The translations under genes were made by a program, and so were the position numbers. From the NCBI GenBank assembly GCA_965200885.1, contig OZ241737.1:2108001-2172000 (forward strand): DNA of 64,000 nt, written 5' to 3'. This DNA is from MPNP01 sp026710155. GTDB taxonomy: Bacteria > Pseudomonadota > Alphaproteobacteria > Rhodobacterales > Rhodobacteraceae. The notes beneath the pieces are model-generated. The model was not told where the DNA came from. It was given only the letters and a program-made list of their open reading frames with translations, and did not search any database. How positions within the stretch are numbered: position 1 is the first letter of the stretch; every line of letters starts with the position of its first letter. This document shows positions 52,845 through 61,273 of this stretch, piece by piece.

Positions 52845-53687
52845 ATGGCAATCAAGGACAAATCAGACCTGCAAAGTTGGATAGGTCATGAAATGATTTT
52901 GGAAGACAAGTTAAGATTGGAACCCGCTCATTTCATGCAAGCAACCCTGGATCGCAAACCAACAATTCGTCTCGGTGACTCCTTGCCCCCACTCTGGCAT
53001 TGGCTATATTTTCTTGAAGCAAAAACCATTGGTGAACTTGGACGCGAGGGCCATCCCAAAACCGGAGGATTTCTACCTCCCGTTGAATTACCGCGGAGGA
53101 TGTGGGCAGGAGGACGGTTTGAATTCATAAATTCCCTTCAGCTTGGGAAAGAAGCAACAAAACATTCTACAATTACATCCGTCATGGAAAAGGAAGGGCG
53201 TTCTGGAAAACTTTGCTTTGTTACAATCAAGCATAATATTTGCCAAGAGGGACGGAGCTCCGTCATTGAAGAACATGATATTGTATATCGGGAAGACCCA
53301 TTATCAGGTGAACCCAAATCCGAACCAAATCCTACTTCGATGCCGGTTGATTTCTCTGAAACGATCCATCCTTCTGAGGTCATGCTGTTTAGGTATTCTG
53401 CCTTGACCTTTAACGGCCATCGAATTCATTATGATGTTGATTTTGCTCGAAGTGTAGAGGGTTATGAAGGATTGGTTTTTCATGGTCCATTAACCGCCAC
53501 CTTGCTAATTGACCTGGCCTTGCGGCAAACTGGCAAACAACCAAAACAATATTCTTTTAGGGCCTTGGCACCACTCGCGGGAATTATACCCTTTGAAATT
53601 GCCGGAAAGGAAGTTGATGACAGTCTGGATTTATGGGCAATACGAAATGATGGTGTAATTGCCATGTCGGCGCAGGTAGTTTTCTGA
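52845..53687 (+). CDS. MaoC/HTD2-like hydratase (mesaconyl-C4-CoA hydratase type)
   Basis: A 280-residue protein from ATG 52845. The N-terminal FAS1-like dehydratase half has DSLPPLWHWLYFLEAK and GGFLPPVELPRRMWAGGRFEF. The C-terminal hot-dog half has the hydratase motif FRYSALTFNGHRIHYDVDFARSVEGYEGLVFHGP with the Asp/His-type catalytic segment. Members hydrate mesaconyl- or itaconyl-type CoA esters or 3-hydroxyacyl thioesters. No pathway genes are adjacent, so the substrate is open. It ends the core block. Confidence 0.87.
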   Translation: MAIKDKSDLQSWIGHEMILEDKLRLEPAHFMQATLDRKPTIRLGDSLPPLWHWLYFLEAKTIGELGREGHPKTGGFLPPVELPRRMWAGGRFEFINSLQLGKEATKHSTITSVMEKEGRSGKLCFVTIKHNICQEGRSSVIEEHDIVYREDPLSGEPKSEPNPTSMPVDFSETIHPSEVMLFRYSALTFNGHRIHYDVDFARSVEGYEGLVFHGPLTATLLIDLALRQTGKQPKQYSFRALAPLAGIIPFEIAGKEVDDSLDLWAIRNDGVIAMSAQVVF

Positions 53688-53824
53688 GTATGTTCTTGTC
53701 TTCAGAAGTTATCGGATTTTCCAAGTGCTTGAATCATAAGTCATAAAAACTGGCAATTTTAGTCAACCTTTCATAATTTCAGAGCATTATTTGTACCAAA
53801 GACGGGCTATTCCTTTCTGCATTT

Positions 53825-53916
53825 TCAGACAAAAAACCATTTTCGGTTCCAAGTCAGTCCTGAATTTCGGGCCAGGCAGCATCATTTCCATTGTTTTTGT
53901 GACTTGTGATCCAAGC
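53825..53916 (+). repeat. Dispersed repeat R2, copy B
   Basis: Similar to 15699-15792 at roughly four of five bases, same orientation (cagacaaaaaaccatttt ... gtgatccaagc). Sequence between the hydratase stop and this repeat is non-coding. Confidence 0.65.
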
Positions 53917-53992
53917 ACCAGGAGCCTGTACCATTGGTCCCGAAAACAACAAACGGTTTTGAAACATCGTATTTTTTGGGGATTACATACTA

Positions 53993-54050
53993 AAGTGACC
54001 AGTTCCCTCCGGCGAGGTAATTTGGTGCAAATTTGCTGATTTTACCCAAA
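53993..54050 (+). repeat. Dispersed repeat R1, copy B
   Basis: Same 58 bp as 15387-15444 with about two mismatches, same orientation. Here R1 follows R2, while at the left boundary R1 precedes R2. Confidence 0.8.
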
Positions 54051-54092
54051 TCCGAAAAAATGGTGCTTATATACCTGGCTAGCCATAATCGG

Positions 54093-54788
54093 TTATTTCT
54101 CCTTGAACAGGGATTCCGCAATCGCTTTTGTCCTTTGGTGAATTTCTTCGGTAATTGCCTTGTTTTCGTTGGTTGAAGGTATCTCCTTCTCCCGATTTTC
54201 CACACTTTTTGGTGTTTCGGCCTGGAGGATCGCCATCAAATCCCCTGTCAGGATGTCCGGTTGCAACCAGGTGGCAAAATCCTTGGCACCGACAACCACG
54301 GGCTGCCGGTGGTGAATGGTCCGGAGATCGGGAATCGCCGCCCGGGTCAGCAGGGTGAAGCAGGCTGTCCCGTCCTGATCCTCCCAAATGCCGGCCATGG
54401 CCATCGGCCGACCTGTCTTCAGTCGCATGTGAAAGGGTTGCTTGCCATTTCCACGTTTTTGCCACTCAAACCAGCCAGTTGCCGGCACCAGGGCACCGCC
54501 GGTGCCGGAAAGCCCCGCGAAAGGATGGCTTGTCGGCGACCGTTTCCGAACGGGCATTGATCAGGCGGGAACTGCCGGGCCTGTCGCGATTCCAGAATGG
54601 CACCAGTCCCCAGGTCTGCCTGTTCAGGACAAGACAGCCATCCGTGTCATGGTGTCCGGTGACAAAATCCTGGCCGGGCGTACCATTGCATCTTGGTGGC
54701 AGGTCGGGAATACCGGCGTCTGTGGGGAGGCGCCGAACATCTCCCTGACCTTGATGGCGGTTACATCCTGGGCAAAGCGGCTACACAT
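54093..54788 (-). pseudogene. YedK/HMCES-like (SRAP) pseudogene
   Basis: Three minus-strand frames must be joined. The first, from ATG 54788, is MCSRFAQDVTAIKVREMFGA with the catalytic Cys2. The second is IPDLPPRCNGTPGQDF...WGLVPFWNRD...RLINARSETV with the SRAP Asn/Arg signature. The third is LVPATGWFEWQKR...RAAIPDLRTIHHRQPVVV with the catalytic His segment. Frame changes lie near 54715 and 54525. Intact SRAP proteins crosslink to abasic sites in single-stranded DNA. It sits 7 bases after the UmuD-like gene, so the two formed an SOS-type unit. Confidence 0.8.
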
Positions 54789-54795
54789 GTTCCGA

Positions 54796-55302
54796 TCACC
54801 GTGACCGTCCCACAAACCGCACTATGCTGGCAGTGACCACGCCTTGTATTTCGGTGCCGGGTGTGGCGGCAAGGTTGGGATGGTCCGGATGGCCTGATCG
54901 CAGATACCAGCTGTTTCCGGACCTGACCAGCCGCCTGACCATGTAATCACCATCGAATATGGCCAGGACAATCATGCCCGACCGAGCTTGAGTGCTGCGA
55001 TCCACCAAAAGGATTGAGCCGTCAGGAATGCCGGCCTCCCGCATGCTGTCACCACTGGCCCGAAAGAGGGAGGTGGCTGACGGGCGGGCCACCAGCAGGT
55101 CAAGGGTCCGTTCGAGATAATCATTGGCCGGTGATGGAAAACCGGCCTCGACCGGCGAGGCATAGAAGGGCAATTCCGGATGTGGACATTTCCCGTCCCA
55201 CATGGATTCCCTGACAGGAATTTCGTTGTTTCGGCAATGCTTCTCCATTCCCTGTCCATTAATCATTCGTCTGCAAACATCAAGATCCAGCTTGTTTTTC
55301 AC
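54796..55302 (-). CDS. UmuD/LexA-type S24 peptidase-like protein
   Basis: A 168-residue protein (GTG start 55302; Met19 at 55248 is an alternative). From VEAGFPSPANDYLERTLDL it aligns with UmuD: cleavage site Ala53-Gly54, nucleophile Ser86 in RASGDSMREAGI. The position of the catalytic Lys (VKK in UmuD) reads Val-Arg-Arg (Arg123), so self-cleavage should be impaired. The C-terminal half keeps the beta fold (GTEIQGVVTASIVRFVG). No umuC follows; a broken yedK does. No clear LexA box is visible upstream. Confidence 0.8.
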   Translation of the reverse strand: MKNKLDLDVCRRMINGQGMEKHCRNNEIPVRESMWDGKCPHPELPFYASPVEAGFPSPANDYLERTLDLLVARPSATSLFRASGDSMREAGIPDGSILLVDRSTQARSGMIVLAIFDGDYMVRRLVRSGNSWYLRSGHPDHPNLAATPGTEIQGVVTASIVRFVGRSR

Positions 55303-55347
55303 ATGAATTGGGTGCAGGTTTCACCGTCATTTGGTAACATACAAAAA

Positions 55348-55491
55348 CTATTCCGAGGGAAGCAGGAAACAATCCCCCGCCTTGATTTTCTGACCCTTCT
55401 TCATGTTGTTCAGCTCATGGATATCCCGCCAGCGTTCACGATCCCCGAAATGATGCACCGCCAGAGACAACACCAAACAATGCCAACGCAT
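55348..55491 (-). pseudogene. LysM-like C-terminal relic of an ankyrin-LysM gene
   Basis: A 47-residue frame, LAVHHFGDRERWRDIHELNNMKKGQKIKAGDCFLLPSE, matches the C-terminal module of the gene at 4550-5281. No ankyrin part remains; the IS5-family element lies just upstream of it. Confidence 0.7.
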
Positions 55492-55544
55492 GAATCCTGA
55501 TCATTTTCATATGCAATCCTCAAATCAATGATCTTCTGAACTTC

Positions 55545-56515
55545 CTTAGAATTTGAATCATAATTCACGATTGTACTGATTCCATTCCTTTTTCCTCCAT
55601 CACACGGACAATCCCACGCATCGGAAACCGGCAGGCTGCCAGCGTCACCCACCCTTCCGAACTTGCCATTGTTCTCTCATGATCCCTGGACAGGTGACGG
55701 CATCTTCCCATCCAGGCAAAGGTTCGTTCCACAACCCAACGTCGGGGAAGGACTTCAAAACCCTTGCCGTCCCTCGCTTTACGGACGATGTCAAGATCAA
55801 CACCGGCATCCGGTTCCTTCAGGGCCTTTTCCAGCCTGGGGCCGGCATGTCCGCCGTCAGCCCGGAGCCTGGTGATCCCCGGAGCCTTGGCAAGAGCCCC
55901 TTGAACAACCCCGGAAGCTCCATCACGGTCCTGAACCGAGGCCGGATGGACCACAATCCCCACCGGGGAACCTTCAACATCCGTCACGACATGACGCTTC
56001 CTCCCCCTGGTCCTCCTGCCGGCATCATGACCTCGCGGACCGCCACATGCGGTGGTCTTGACACCCTGGCTGTCGATGATGCCGGCACCAGGGCCGGGGG
56101 AACGCCCGACAAGACGGCGGGCACATTCCTGCAAGCGCTGCAACATGCGGGTCAGGACACCGGATTTCGACCAGGCATGAAAACAGTTCCGGACCGTGGA
56201 AAAAGGAGGATGGGCATCGGGAAGCGCACGCCACTGGCATCCGGTGCCGGGAAGGTGTTGCATGGCATCGACAATCCGCCGCAAATCGGTCGTGCGGGGC
56301 CTTCCCCCACACCCCTGCTCCGGCAACAACGGTTCAATCAATTCCCATTCACAATCTGTCAGGTTGCAGTGCAGTGTTTGTCCGCCTGTGTTTCTTCATG
56401 GCGGCTTGGTTGCAGCTCATGGTTTTCCTCCGTGTTCAGGGATGAAACAGGGGATCATGCATGACTCCGAACCAGGTCGCTTTCAACTTTCCTGAATTAT
56501 GGAACAAACTCTGAG
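55545..56515 (-). mobile_element. IS5-family insertion sequence
   Basis: A transposase gene is bracketed by imperfect 23-bp inverted repeats (CTTAGAATTTGAATCATAATTCA at 55545-55567; complement of 56493-56515), about 18 of 23 matching. It is much more GC-rich than the core block. I cannot fix a target duplication. Confidence 0.7.
55565..56341 (-). CDS. IS5-family transposase
   Basis: A 258-residue DDE transposase: GCQWRALPDAHPPFSTVRNCFHAW at the N-terminus, Asp in GIIDSQGVKTTACGG, Asp in LRADGGHAGPRL, and Glu in WVVERTFAWMGRCRHLSRDHE. The frame is intact from a TTG at 56341. Homology extends upstream (NLTDCEWEL), so the true start is probably earlier, within about 40 bases, on a non-ATG codon or after a frame change. 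It inserted among ankyrin-LysM and SOS-type relics. Confidence 0.83.
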   Translation of the reverse strand: MIEPLLPEQGCGGRPRTTDLRRIVDAMQHLPGTGCQWRALPDAHPPFSTVRNCFHAWSKSGVLTRMLQRLQECARRLVGRSPGPGAGIIDSQGVKTTACGGPRGHDAGRRTRGRKRHVVTDVEGSPVGIVVHPASVQDRDGASGVVQGALAKAPGITRLRADGGHAGPRLEKALKEPDAGVDLDIVRKARDGKGFEVLPRRWVVERTFAWMGRCRHLSRDHERTMASSEGWVTLAACRFPMRGIVRVMEEKGMESVQS

Positions 56516-56578
56516 AGGGGTTTTCCTAACTCGTTGATTTGCGAATAAGGGGTTACCTTGCAGGTACCTTCCCGGTCA

Positions 56579-56793
56579 TCACTTTCCAAAAAGGTTTTTT
56601 TCCAATCCGGATACCCTGATGATTGATCCAACCGTTCCCCGCTTGATATCACCCGAATGAAAGGTAACAGTTACTTTCCGGATTTGACCGTTTACAACCC
56701 CGGTAAACATTCGGTGGCTCCCTTTCCCCTCCTGCTTGGTTCCATGGTAAATCCGTTGGCAATCCTGAATGAACTTTTCAGGATTTTCTGCGC
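56579..56793 (-). pseudogene. Unrecognised coding fragment
   Basis: An open stretch without a good start reads ENPEKFIQDCQRIYHGTK, SHRMFTGVVNGQIRKVTVTF and SGDIKRGTVGSIIRVSGLEKNLFGK before a stop. It looks protein-like (alternating beta pattern) but matches no family I know. The rest of 56516-56853 is non-coding as far as I can see. Confidence 0.25.
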
Positions 56794-56853
56794 CTCAGGA
56801 AGCTGGCCACTATCGATACAAGGGATTTGGTGAGTTTTTGTGGGTGGGAAGAT

Positions 56854-57075
56854 TCAGACCAGAAGGCTTATGATTGTTCCACCAATACCGAGGATCACGA
56901 TCACAATTCCAAACGCCACGGCATAAATCTGGATGGACATGTTCCTGTCGCGCTTGGCCAGTTCGGCATCCCGCTTGGCAAGATCCTCCCTCAACAGGGA
57001 CCAACCCTTGTCGTAGCGTTCCTCCAATACGGCCACCTGCCGGTCCAATTTCACGAGACCATCTTGCCCTGACAT
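56854..57075 (-). CDS. Small coiled-coil protein with C-terminal membrane anchor
   Basis: A 73-residue paralogue of the protein at 2707-2958. Shared block ERYDKGWSLLREDLAKRDAELAKRD, then one hydrophobic segment (AVAFGIVIVILGIGGTIISLLV) at the very C-terminus. The arrangement suggests a tail-anchored coiled coil. Function is unknown. Confidence 0.6.
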   Translation of the reverse strand: MSGQDGLVKLDRQVAVLEERYDKGWSLLREDLAKRDAELAKRDRNMSIQIYAVAFGIVIVILGIGGTIISLLV

Positions 57076-57136
57076 GTTTTACCTGCAACCCTGATTTTAT
57101 TTTCCATTTGACAACAATATAATCACTCTGTCGGTT

Positions 57137-57563
57137 TTAGGCAAGGAAAAACCCACCTGCCAAAACCTTGGACCATCGTGCACGTGCGGTTGCCGTGCTG
57201 GCCTTCTCGGCATAACCACCTAAATAGTTGAGCCAGTCAGGGTCGATCTCCTGGTCAGTATCCGGGTTCTCATTGGTTTCGGCATTTGAACCAAGTTCCT
57301 CAATGGTTTGCTCCATGACATGATGTTTGTTGATAAATGGCTGGAGAAACTGGCTCTCTGCAATGAGGTTCATCAGTTTGGCTTCCATTTCGGATTCTTG
57401 CGTCCTTCGATATGTTGTTGAGTTTGGCCAGCTCCCTCCAGTTGTCCGGATTGCCGTAGACCTTCCGGGCAATTTTACCAATGTGGATATCTGTCCATTG
57501 CATCTTGATATTCCCGGACGATGGCCATACATCCCGGGTGAACCGAAAACGGGAAGAAATCAA
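57137..57563 (-). pseudogene. LysM-like relic joined to a DUF2806-like fragment
   Basis: Starting from 57563 one frame contains IGKIARKVYGNPDNWRELAKLNNISKDARI, a type-B LysM-like sequence. A second frame, to 57137, has EMEAKLMNLIAESQFLQPFINK and IDPDWLNYLGGYAEKASTATARARWSKVLAG. The DPDWLN...LAG strip resembles the DUF2806 core, cut off by a stop at 57137. The two pieces come from unrelated genes and were joined by recombination. Confidence 0.5.
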
Positions 57564-57664
57564 TCATGATTGGGTATGGGAAGGCAACTTACACTCCGGG
57601 TGCATACCAAATGGCAGAGGCAGTCCCGGAGCGTCCATGGTTTATATAGCAAACGGCAATCCGG

Positions 57665-58348
57665 ATGTCAAGAATTTCCTACACAGATGAAATCCTTGAC
57701 AATCTTGAGGCTTCACTTTCCCCTGAACGGCTTCTTACCTATCTTGATGCCACCGATGGAAACCGGGAAGGGGCTATCCGGTTCCACATCTGGAATACCG
57801 CTGTTGGCTCTACGTTCTACGGCCCCCTGCAAATCCTTGAAGTCACACTGCGCAATGCCATGAACCGCAGACTAAGCGAAAGATATGGCCAAACCTGGTA
57901 CAACAACGACCGGGCAGGTCTGAGCCAGAAGACTCAGCGCCTGATTAGCCGTACCAGGAAAAAGTTGGGTAATGTGGGGCATGGTGATGTTCCACACCGG
58001 ATCGTGGTGGCATTGTCGTTCGGGTTCTGGGTCTCGTTACTGAATACTGGGCGGCCCGGGGGAAACTACGAGATGACACTCTGGCGCCCTGCACTGCGTC
58101 AATCTTTCTCGTATTGCAACAGTCTGAGACGCAGCCAGGCCCATGAACCCTTGGACAGGTTGCTGAAGTTGCGAAACCTGATTGCCCACCATGAACCGAT
58201 TTTCTCGAGGAGTTTGGACGAAGAACATAAACTTATCCTGGAAATCACCGGGTGGATTTCGCCGGCAACCCAGGAATGGATCGGAAACCACAGCCGGGTT
58301 CCCGATTTGCTACATACCGCGAGAGATGCTGGAGTCATTCGGTTCTGA
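57665..58348 (+). CDS. Abi-like HEPN-domain protein
   Basis: A 227-residue, mostly helical protein. Residues 41-72 (HIWNTAVGSTFYGPLQILEVTLRNAMNRRLSE) and the C-terminal motif LLKLRNLIAHHEPIF with Arg170-x4-His175 match Abi-like (Abi_2/AbiF type) HEPN proteins. The R-x4-6-H pair is the predicted ribonuclease site. Such genes abort phage growth. It appears complete and has its own upstream region; no antitoxin is evident. Start at ATG 57665. Confidence 0.8.
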   Translation: MSRISYTDEILDNLEASLSPERLLTYLDATDGNREGAIRFHIWNTAVGSTFYGPLQILEVTLRNAMNRRLSERYGQTWYNNDRAGLSQKTQRLISRTRKKLGNVGHGDVPHRIVVALSFGFWVSLLNTGRPGGNYEMTLWRPALRQSFSYCNSLRRSQAHEPLDRLLKLRNLIAHHEPIFSRSLDEEHKLILEITGWISPATQEWIGNHSRVPDLLHTARDAGVIRF

Positions 58349-58442
58349 CCGATACGCAGCCTTTTTATTGTATTAACGAATGGGGTGCGGGATTCCCCCG
58401 CCATTCAGGTAAAACAAAAAAGACGTGTTGTTATGGAAGGTA

Positions 58443-59210
58443 TTACTTTTCCGGCAGCAGGAAGCAGTCCCCCGCCTTGATGCCTTGGCCCTTCTTCATG
58501 TCGTTGAGCTCCCAGATCTCCCGCCAACGGTCACGGTCTCCGAAATGACGCACCGCCAGGTCAGAGAAACGTTTGTCACCAGCATGCAAACATCCCTTTC
58601 TGGGTTAGCCGGCATGTACTGCCAGAGCTGCATCCAGAAGATCAATTATGTCCAATTCATCATACCTGACGGCAAAATCACGGGCCGACATGTCGGCCAT
58701 TCGGGTTCCTTGCCAGGGTGGGGCATCCTTGTATGTCCTGGCAGTGGGATCAGCACCGTATTCAAGTAGAATTCGTACCATGTCTGGAAGACCCCTTGCT
58801 GCAGCTGCTATCAGGGCTGTCGTACCATCGGACTTGCTGCTATAGTCAATGTCGGCACCGGCATTGAGCAGAAATTCAACCGCCTCAATCTGTTCTTCAA
58901 CCACGGCCAACTGGAGGGCATGGGGAAGGCCGCCTGGAACTGGGTAATAATCCACATCAGCCCCAGCCTCGATCAACAATGGGACTAAATCCAGCCGTTG
59001 GAAATGGATGGCCTTCATCAGGGCCGTTTCATCATAGCGGGGATCCGGTTCATTGACATCCCAACCCGCCGAGATCGCTAACTGAATCTCCGCAGGTGTT
59101 GCTTCCTTGATGAAGGAATCCTGGGTAAAGGGATTGGCTTCTGACATGACTGAAACTGCAGTAAACAGCCAGATCAGTGGGACAATATAAAAACGGGCTT
59201 TGAAACTCAT
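58443..59210 (-). pseudogene. Secreted ankyrin-LysM protein with internal TAA
   Basis: From ATG 59210 a clear signal peptide (MSFKARFYIVPLIWLFTAVSVMSEA) precedes NPFTQDSFIKEATPAEIQLAI and four ankyrin repeats, ending DLLDAALAVHAG and TAA at 58605-58607. The same frame continues PRKGCLHAGDKRFSDLAVRHFGDRDRWREIWELN...GDCFLLPEK to 58443. The TAA stands where the 4550 gene has CAA (Gln). The LysM-like domain is thus lost from the main product; a secreted ankyrin-only protein of 201 residues may still be made. Confidence 0.82.
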
Positions 59211-59225
59211 GGTGTATCTTCCTTA

Positions 59226-59378
59226 TCAGCTCCATCTTGGAGGTCGGCGGTCAACCCCGAAAGGACGGTGATCCACCTGGTAGGGGGTATTGGTATTCCC
59301 GCCATTGTTGTTGTTGGTCGTGCTCGGTGTGTTCCGCCAGTTGTTGTCGTCGTCGGAGCTGCTGCTGGTGGTCCGGAT
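59226..59378 (-). pseudogene. Ser/Asp/Asn-rich tail fragment
   Basis: Minus-strand frame reading RTTSSSSDDDNNWRNTPS, TTNNNNGGNTNTPYQVD and ending RRPPRWS. A related Ser-Asp-Asp-Asp then Thr-Asn-Ser-Gly tail lies at 60904-61128. Each fragment lies directly upstream of an ankyrin-LysM gene, so the pair may be a conserved neighbourhood. Family unknown. Confidence 0.4.
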
Positions 59379-60013
59379 CACCATTCCCGTGGCTTATAAA
59401 GGTTGCCCTTTGGAGTCCTAATCCTGTCGGGTAGTTGGGAGCACTTCAAATGACTTCTACGGATGTTCCGCTGAAAATCAGCATGTTGCCTGAGATTGTA
59501 TGATCGATTATTCGGTAATTTCCACACTCCGGGAGTCAGGAGTCCCAAGACCTTGTTTGCTTCCTGCTTTACCAATCGCATTGCCGTGGCCAGGTCACTG
59601 TCATTTGAGACCACGACGGCACAGTCATAATCATCCCGCCAGGCATCGTTCAGCAGGTGGGCGGCAAGATTCACATCAGAACCCTTTTCCTCGGTTCTCA
59701 ACACCCTGACCTTTGTTTCCACCTGACCATCCAATGGCAATCGTTTTTTATTCGACTGAAAGAATCCCTCAATTCTTTCAATATTGGGGCAATGGGCTTC
59801 CAGGGCACGAAGGTACGTGTTTTGCCGTTCCGGTTTTTTGGGGTCGTCTTCGCGACTTTCGACCCTTGCCGTAAAGTATTTGATTTTTTGAATGTCGTGA
59901 TGCGATTGAAGCACGTTGCTGAACAGAGCCGAAAGATCCAGCCATCTGTACGGGGTATTCTTCAGTGAACGATAATACAGATTGAATCCATCAACGTATA
60001 TGTATGTTCGCAT
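59378..60013 (-). CDS. NYN-domain (PIN-like) putative ribonuclease
   Basis: A 211-residue protein starting MRTYIYVDGFNLYYRSLKN. The acidic metal site of the NYN/LabA-like fold is visible: Asp in YVDGFNLYY, Asp in EKGSDVNLAAHLLNDA, and Asp residues in VVVSNDSDLATAMRLV. Members are predicted metal-dependent ribonucleases. The C-terminal RTPKGNLYKPREW tail is basic. A strong terminator separates it from the ankyrin relic upstream on the same strand. Confidence 0.87.
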   Translation of the reverse strand: MRTYIYVDGFNLYYRSLKNTPYRWLDLSALFSNVLQSHHDIQKIKYFTARVESREDDPKKPERQNTYLRALEAHCPNIERIEGFFQSNKKRLPLDGQVETKVRVLRTEEKGSDVNLAAHLLNDAWRDDYDCAVVVSNDSDLATAMRLVKQEANKVLGLLTPGVWKLPNNRSYNLRQHADFQRNIRRSHLKCSQLPDRIRTPKGNLYKPREW

Positions 60014-60025
60014 AACCCTCCCAAT

Positions 60026-60052
60026 AAAAAGAAAAGCGGGGCTAGGCCCCGC
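60026..60052 (-). terminator. Rho-independent terminator
   Basis: A 7-bp GC stem GCGGGGC/GCCCCGC (60036-60042 and 60046-60052) with loop TAG. Read on the minus strand it is followed by TTTTCTTTTT (60035 down to 60026). It ends transcription coming from the ankyrin relic before the NYN gene. Confidence 0.75.
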
Positions 60053-60143
60053 ACCCCAAGGACGATGCCGCTGGGGGAAACTGTCTACTAATATACAACT
60101 TTAATTTATTTGTTTCAAGAAGTTTTTTTATCTTTTATCTTCC

Positions 60144-60901
60144 CTACCACGCCACGTCGAACACCTTCAGGCAGTCACCCGCCCGGTAGGGCTTGTCCTT
60201 CGTGATGCCGTTCAGTTTCGCCAGCTCCGGCCAGCGATCCGGATCGCCGTAGACCCTCTGGGCTAATGAGACTGAGCTTCCTGTCGGTGCGCTCGACCGT
60301 GTAACCATAGCACCCCTTGCCCTGCCACTTCATAGTGTCGTCGAGTTTGGTGGGATCATCGATGTGGACAAGCATCAACTGGTGCAGCCAACCGTTGGAA
60401 TGGTCCCTTGAATACTTTCGGTCGGGTACTCTATAACCTGCCACCAGATTTATGGCAGTAAGGTCTTCCCCATCGGGAATGGTGGGAACTGCTCCAGCTT
60501 CAACGAGCAACTGAGCAATGTCATGGCTTTCCTGTACTTTTTCGGGTTCGTTGACCCGGTTCCAGCTCAATGCAAGAACCGCATCCAACAAGGGAGTTTG
60601 ACCCAGTTCATCCTGAATGTTGGTATTTGGCCCGTATTCCAAGAGCACGATTGTCATTTCCAGATTACCAGTCATGACGGCAGCGTGGAGCGGTGTTCGT
60701 CCCCTGATTTTTCTGGGTTGGGGACTGGCCGTTTGGAAATTGGGGTCAGCCCCGTTTTTCAGAAGCCTTTTTGCCAAGGCTATCCTCTCATGCCAAACGG
60801 CTTCTTACAGGGCTGATGTTCCATAGGTGTTGACTTCACCGGCGGCAACCGGACTTACTGTGCAGGATCAGCAAAAGAAAAAAGGAATATAGCTTCTTCA
60901 T
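60144..60901 (-). pseudogene. Ankyrin-LysM protein, degraded
   Basis: Starts MKKLYSFFLLLIL (signal peptide, ATG 60901), then a frame change, then SPVAAGEVNTYGTSAL, a TAA, and EAVWHERIALAKRLLKNGADPN with at least three ankyrin repeats (GRTPLHAAVMTGNLEM, YGPNTNIQDELGQTPLLDAV). The type-B block WLHQLMLVHIDDPTKLDDTMKW with GKGCYGYTVERTDRKLSLI follows. A last frame change precedes YGDPDRW and ELAKLNGITKDKPYRAGDCL ending at 60144. At least three lesions make it a pseudogene. Confidence 0.8.
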
Positions 60902-60903
60902 GA

Positions 60904-61250
60904 CTATCTCTGATCCGGTGGAGAATTCCTATATCCCCCGGTTCGCCTGGTGCGATCCCTGTCCTGGGACGGTGGGCTGTCTATCCCCGGATGGCCACCA
61001 CCCCCACTGTTGGTGTTCGTACTCCCTCCCTTCATCGTCGTCGGAGCTGGTGTAGGTGGGGGTCTGGATCTGCGTGCAACTGAACGCGGCCTTGTCCCAT
61101 GCTCCCCAGGCACTCTCCGTGCCCGCAACCCGGTGATCCTTCTGAAAGGGCACCGGTTCGGGATAGATCCGCTAGGTGTAGGTCTTCGTCCTCTGTCAGG
61201 TCTCGCTGCCGGTGTTGCAGTTAACTTTGGTTGACCCCATTCTAAAATTC
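60904..61250 (-). pseudogene. Fragment of an unknown exported-type gene
   Basis: Pieces read KVNCNTGSET, then IYPEPVPFQKDHRVAGTESA and WGAWDKAAFSCTQIQTPTYT with stops where Trp is expected (ACC-TGA, ACC-TAG). A Ser-Asp-Asp-Asp and Thr-Asn-Ser-Gly-rich tail follows in another frame, like that at 59226-59378. Two cysteines suggest an exported disulfide protein. Family not recognised. Confidence 0.4.
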
Positions 61251-61273
61251 TCCCACAAATCTTTGTAATCGCA

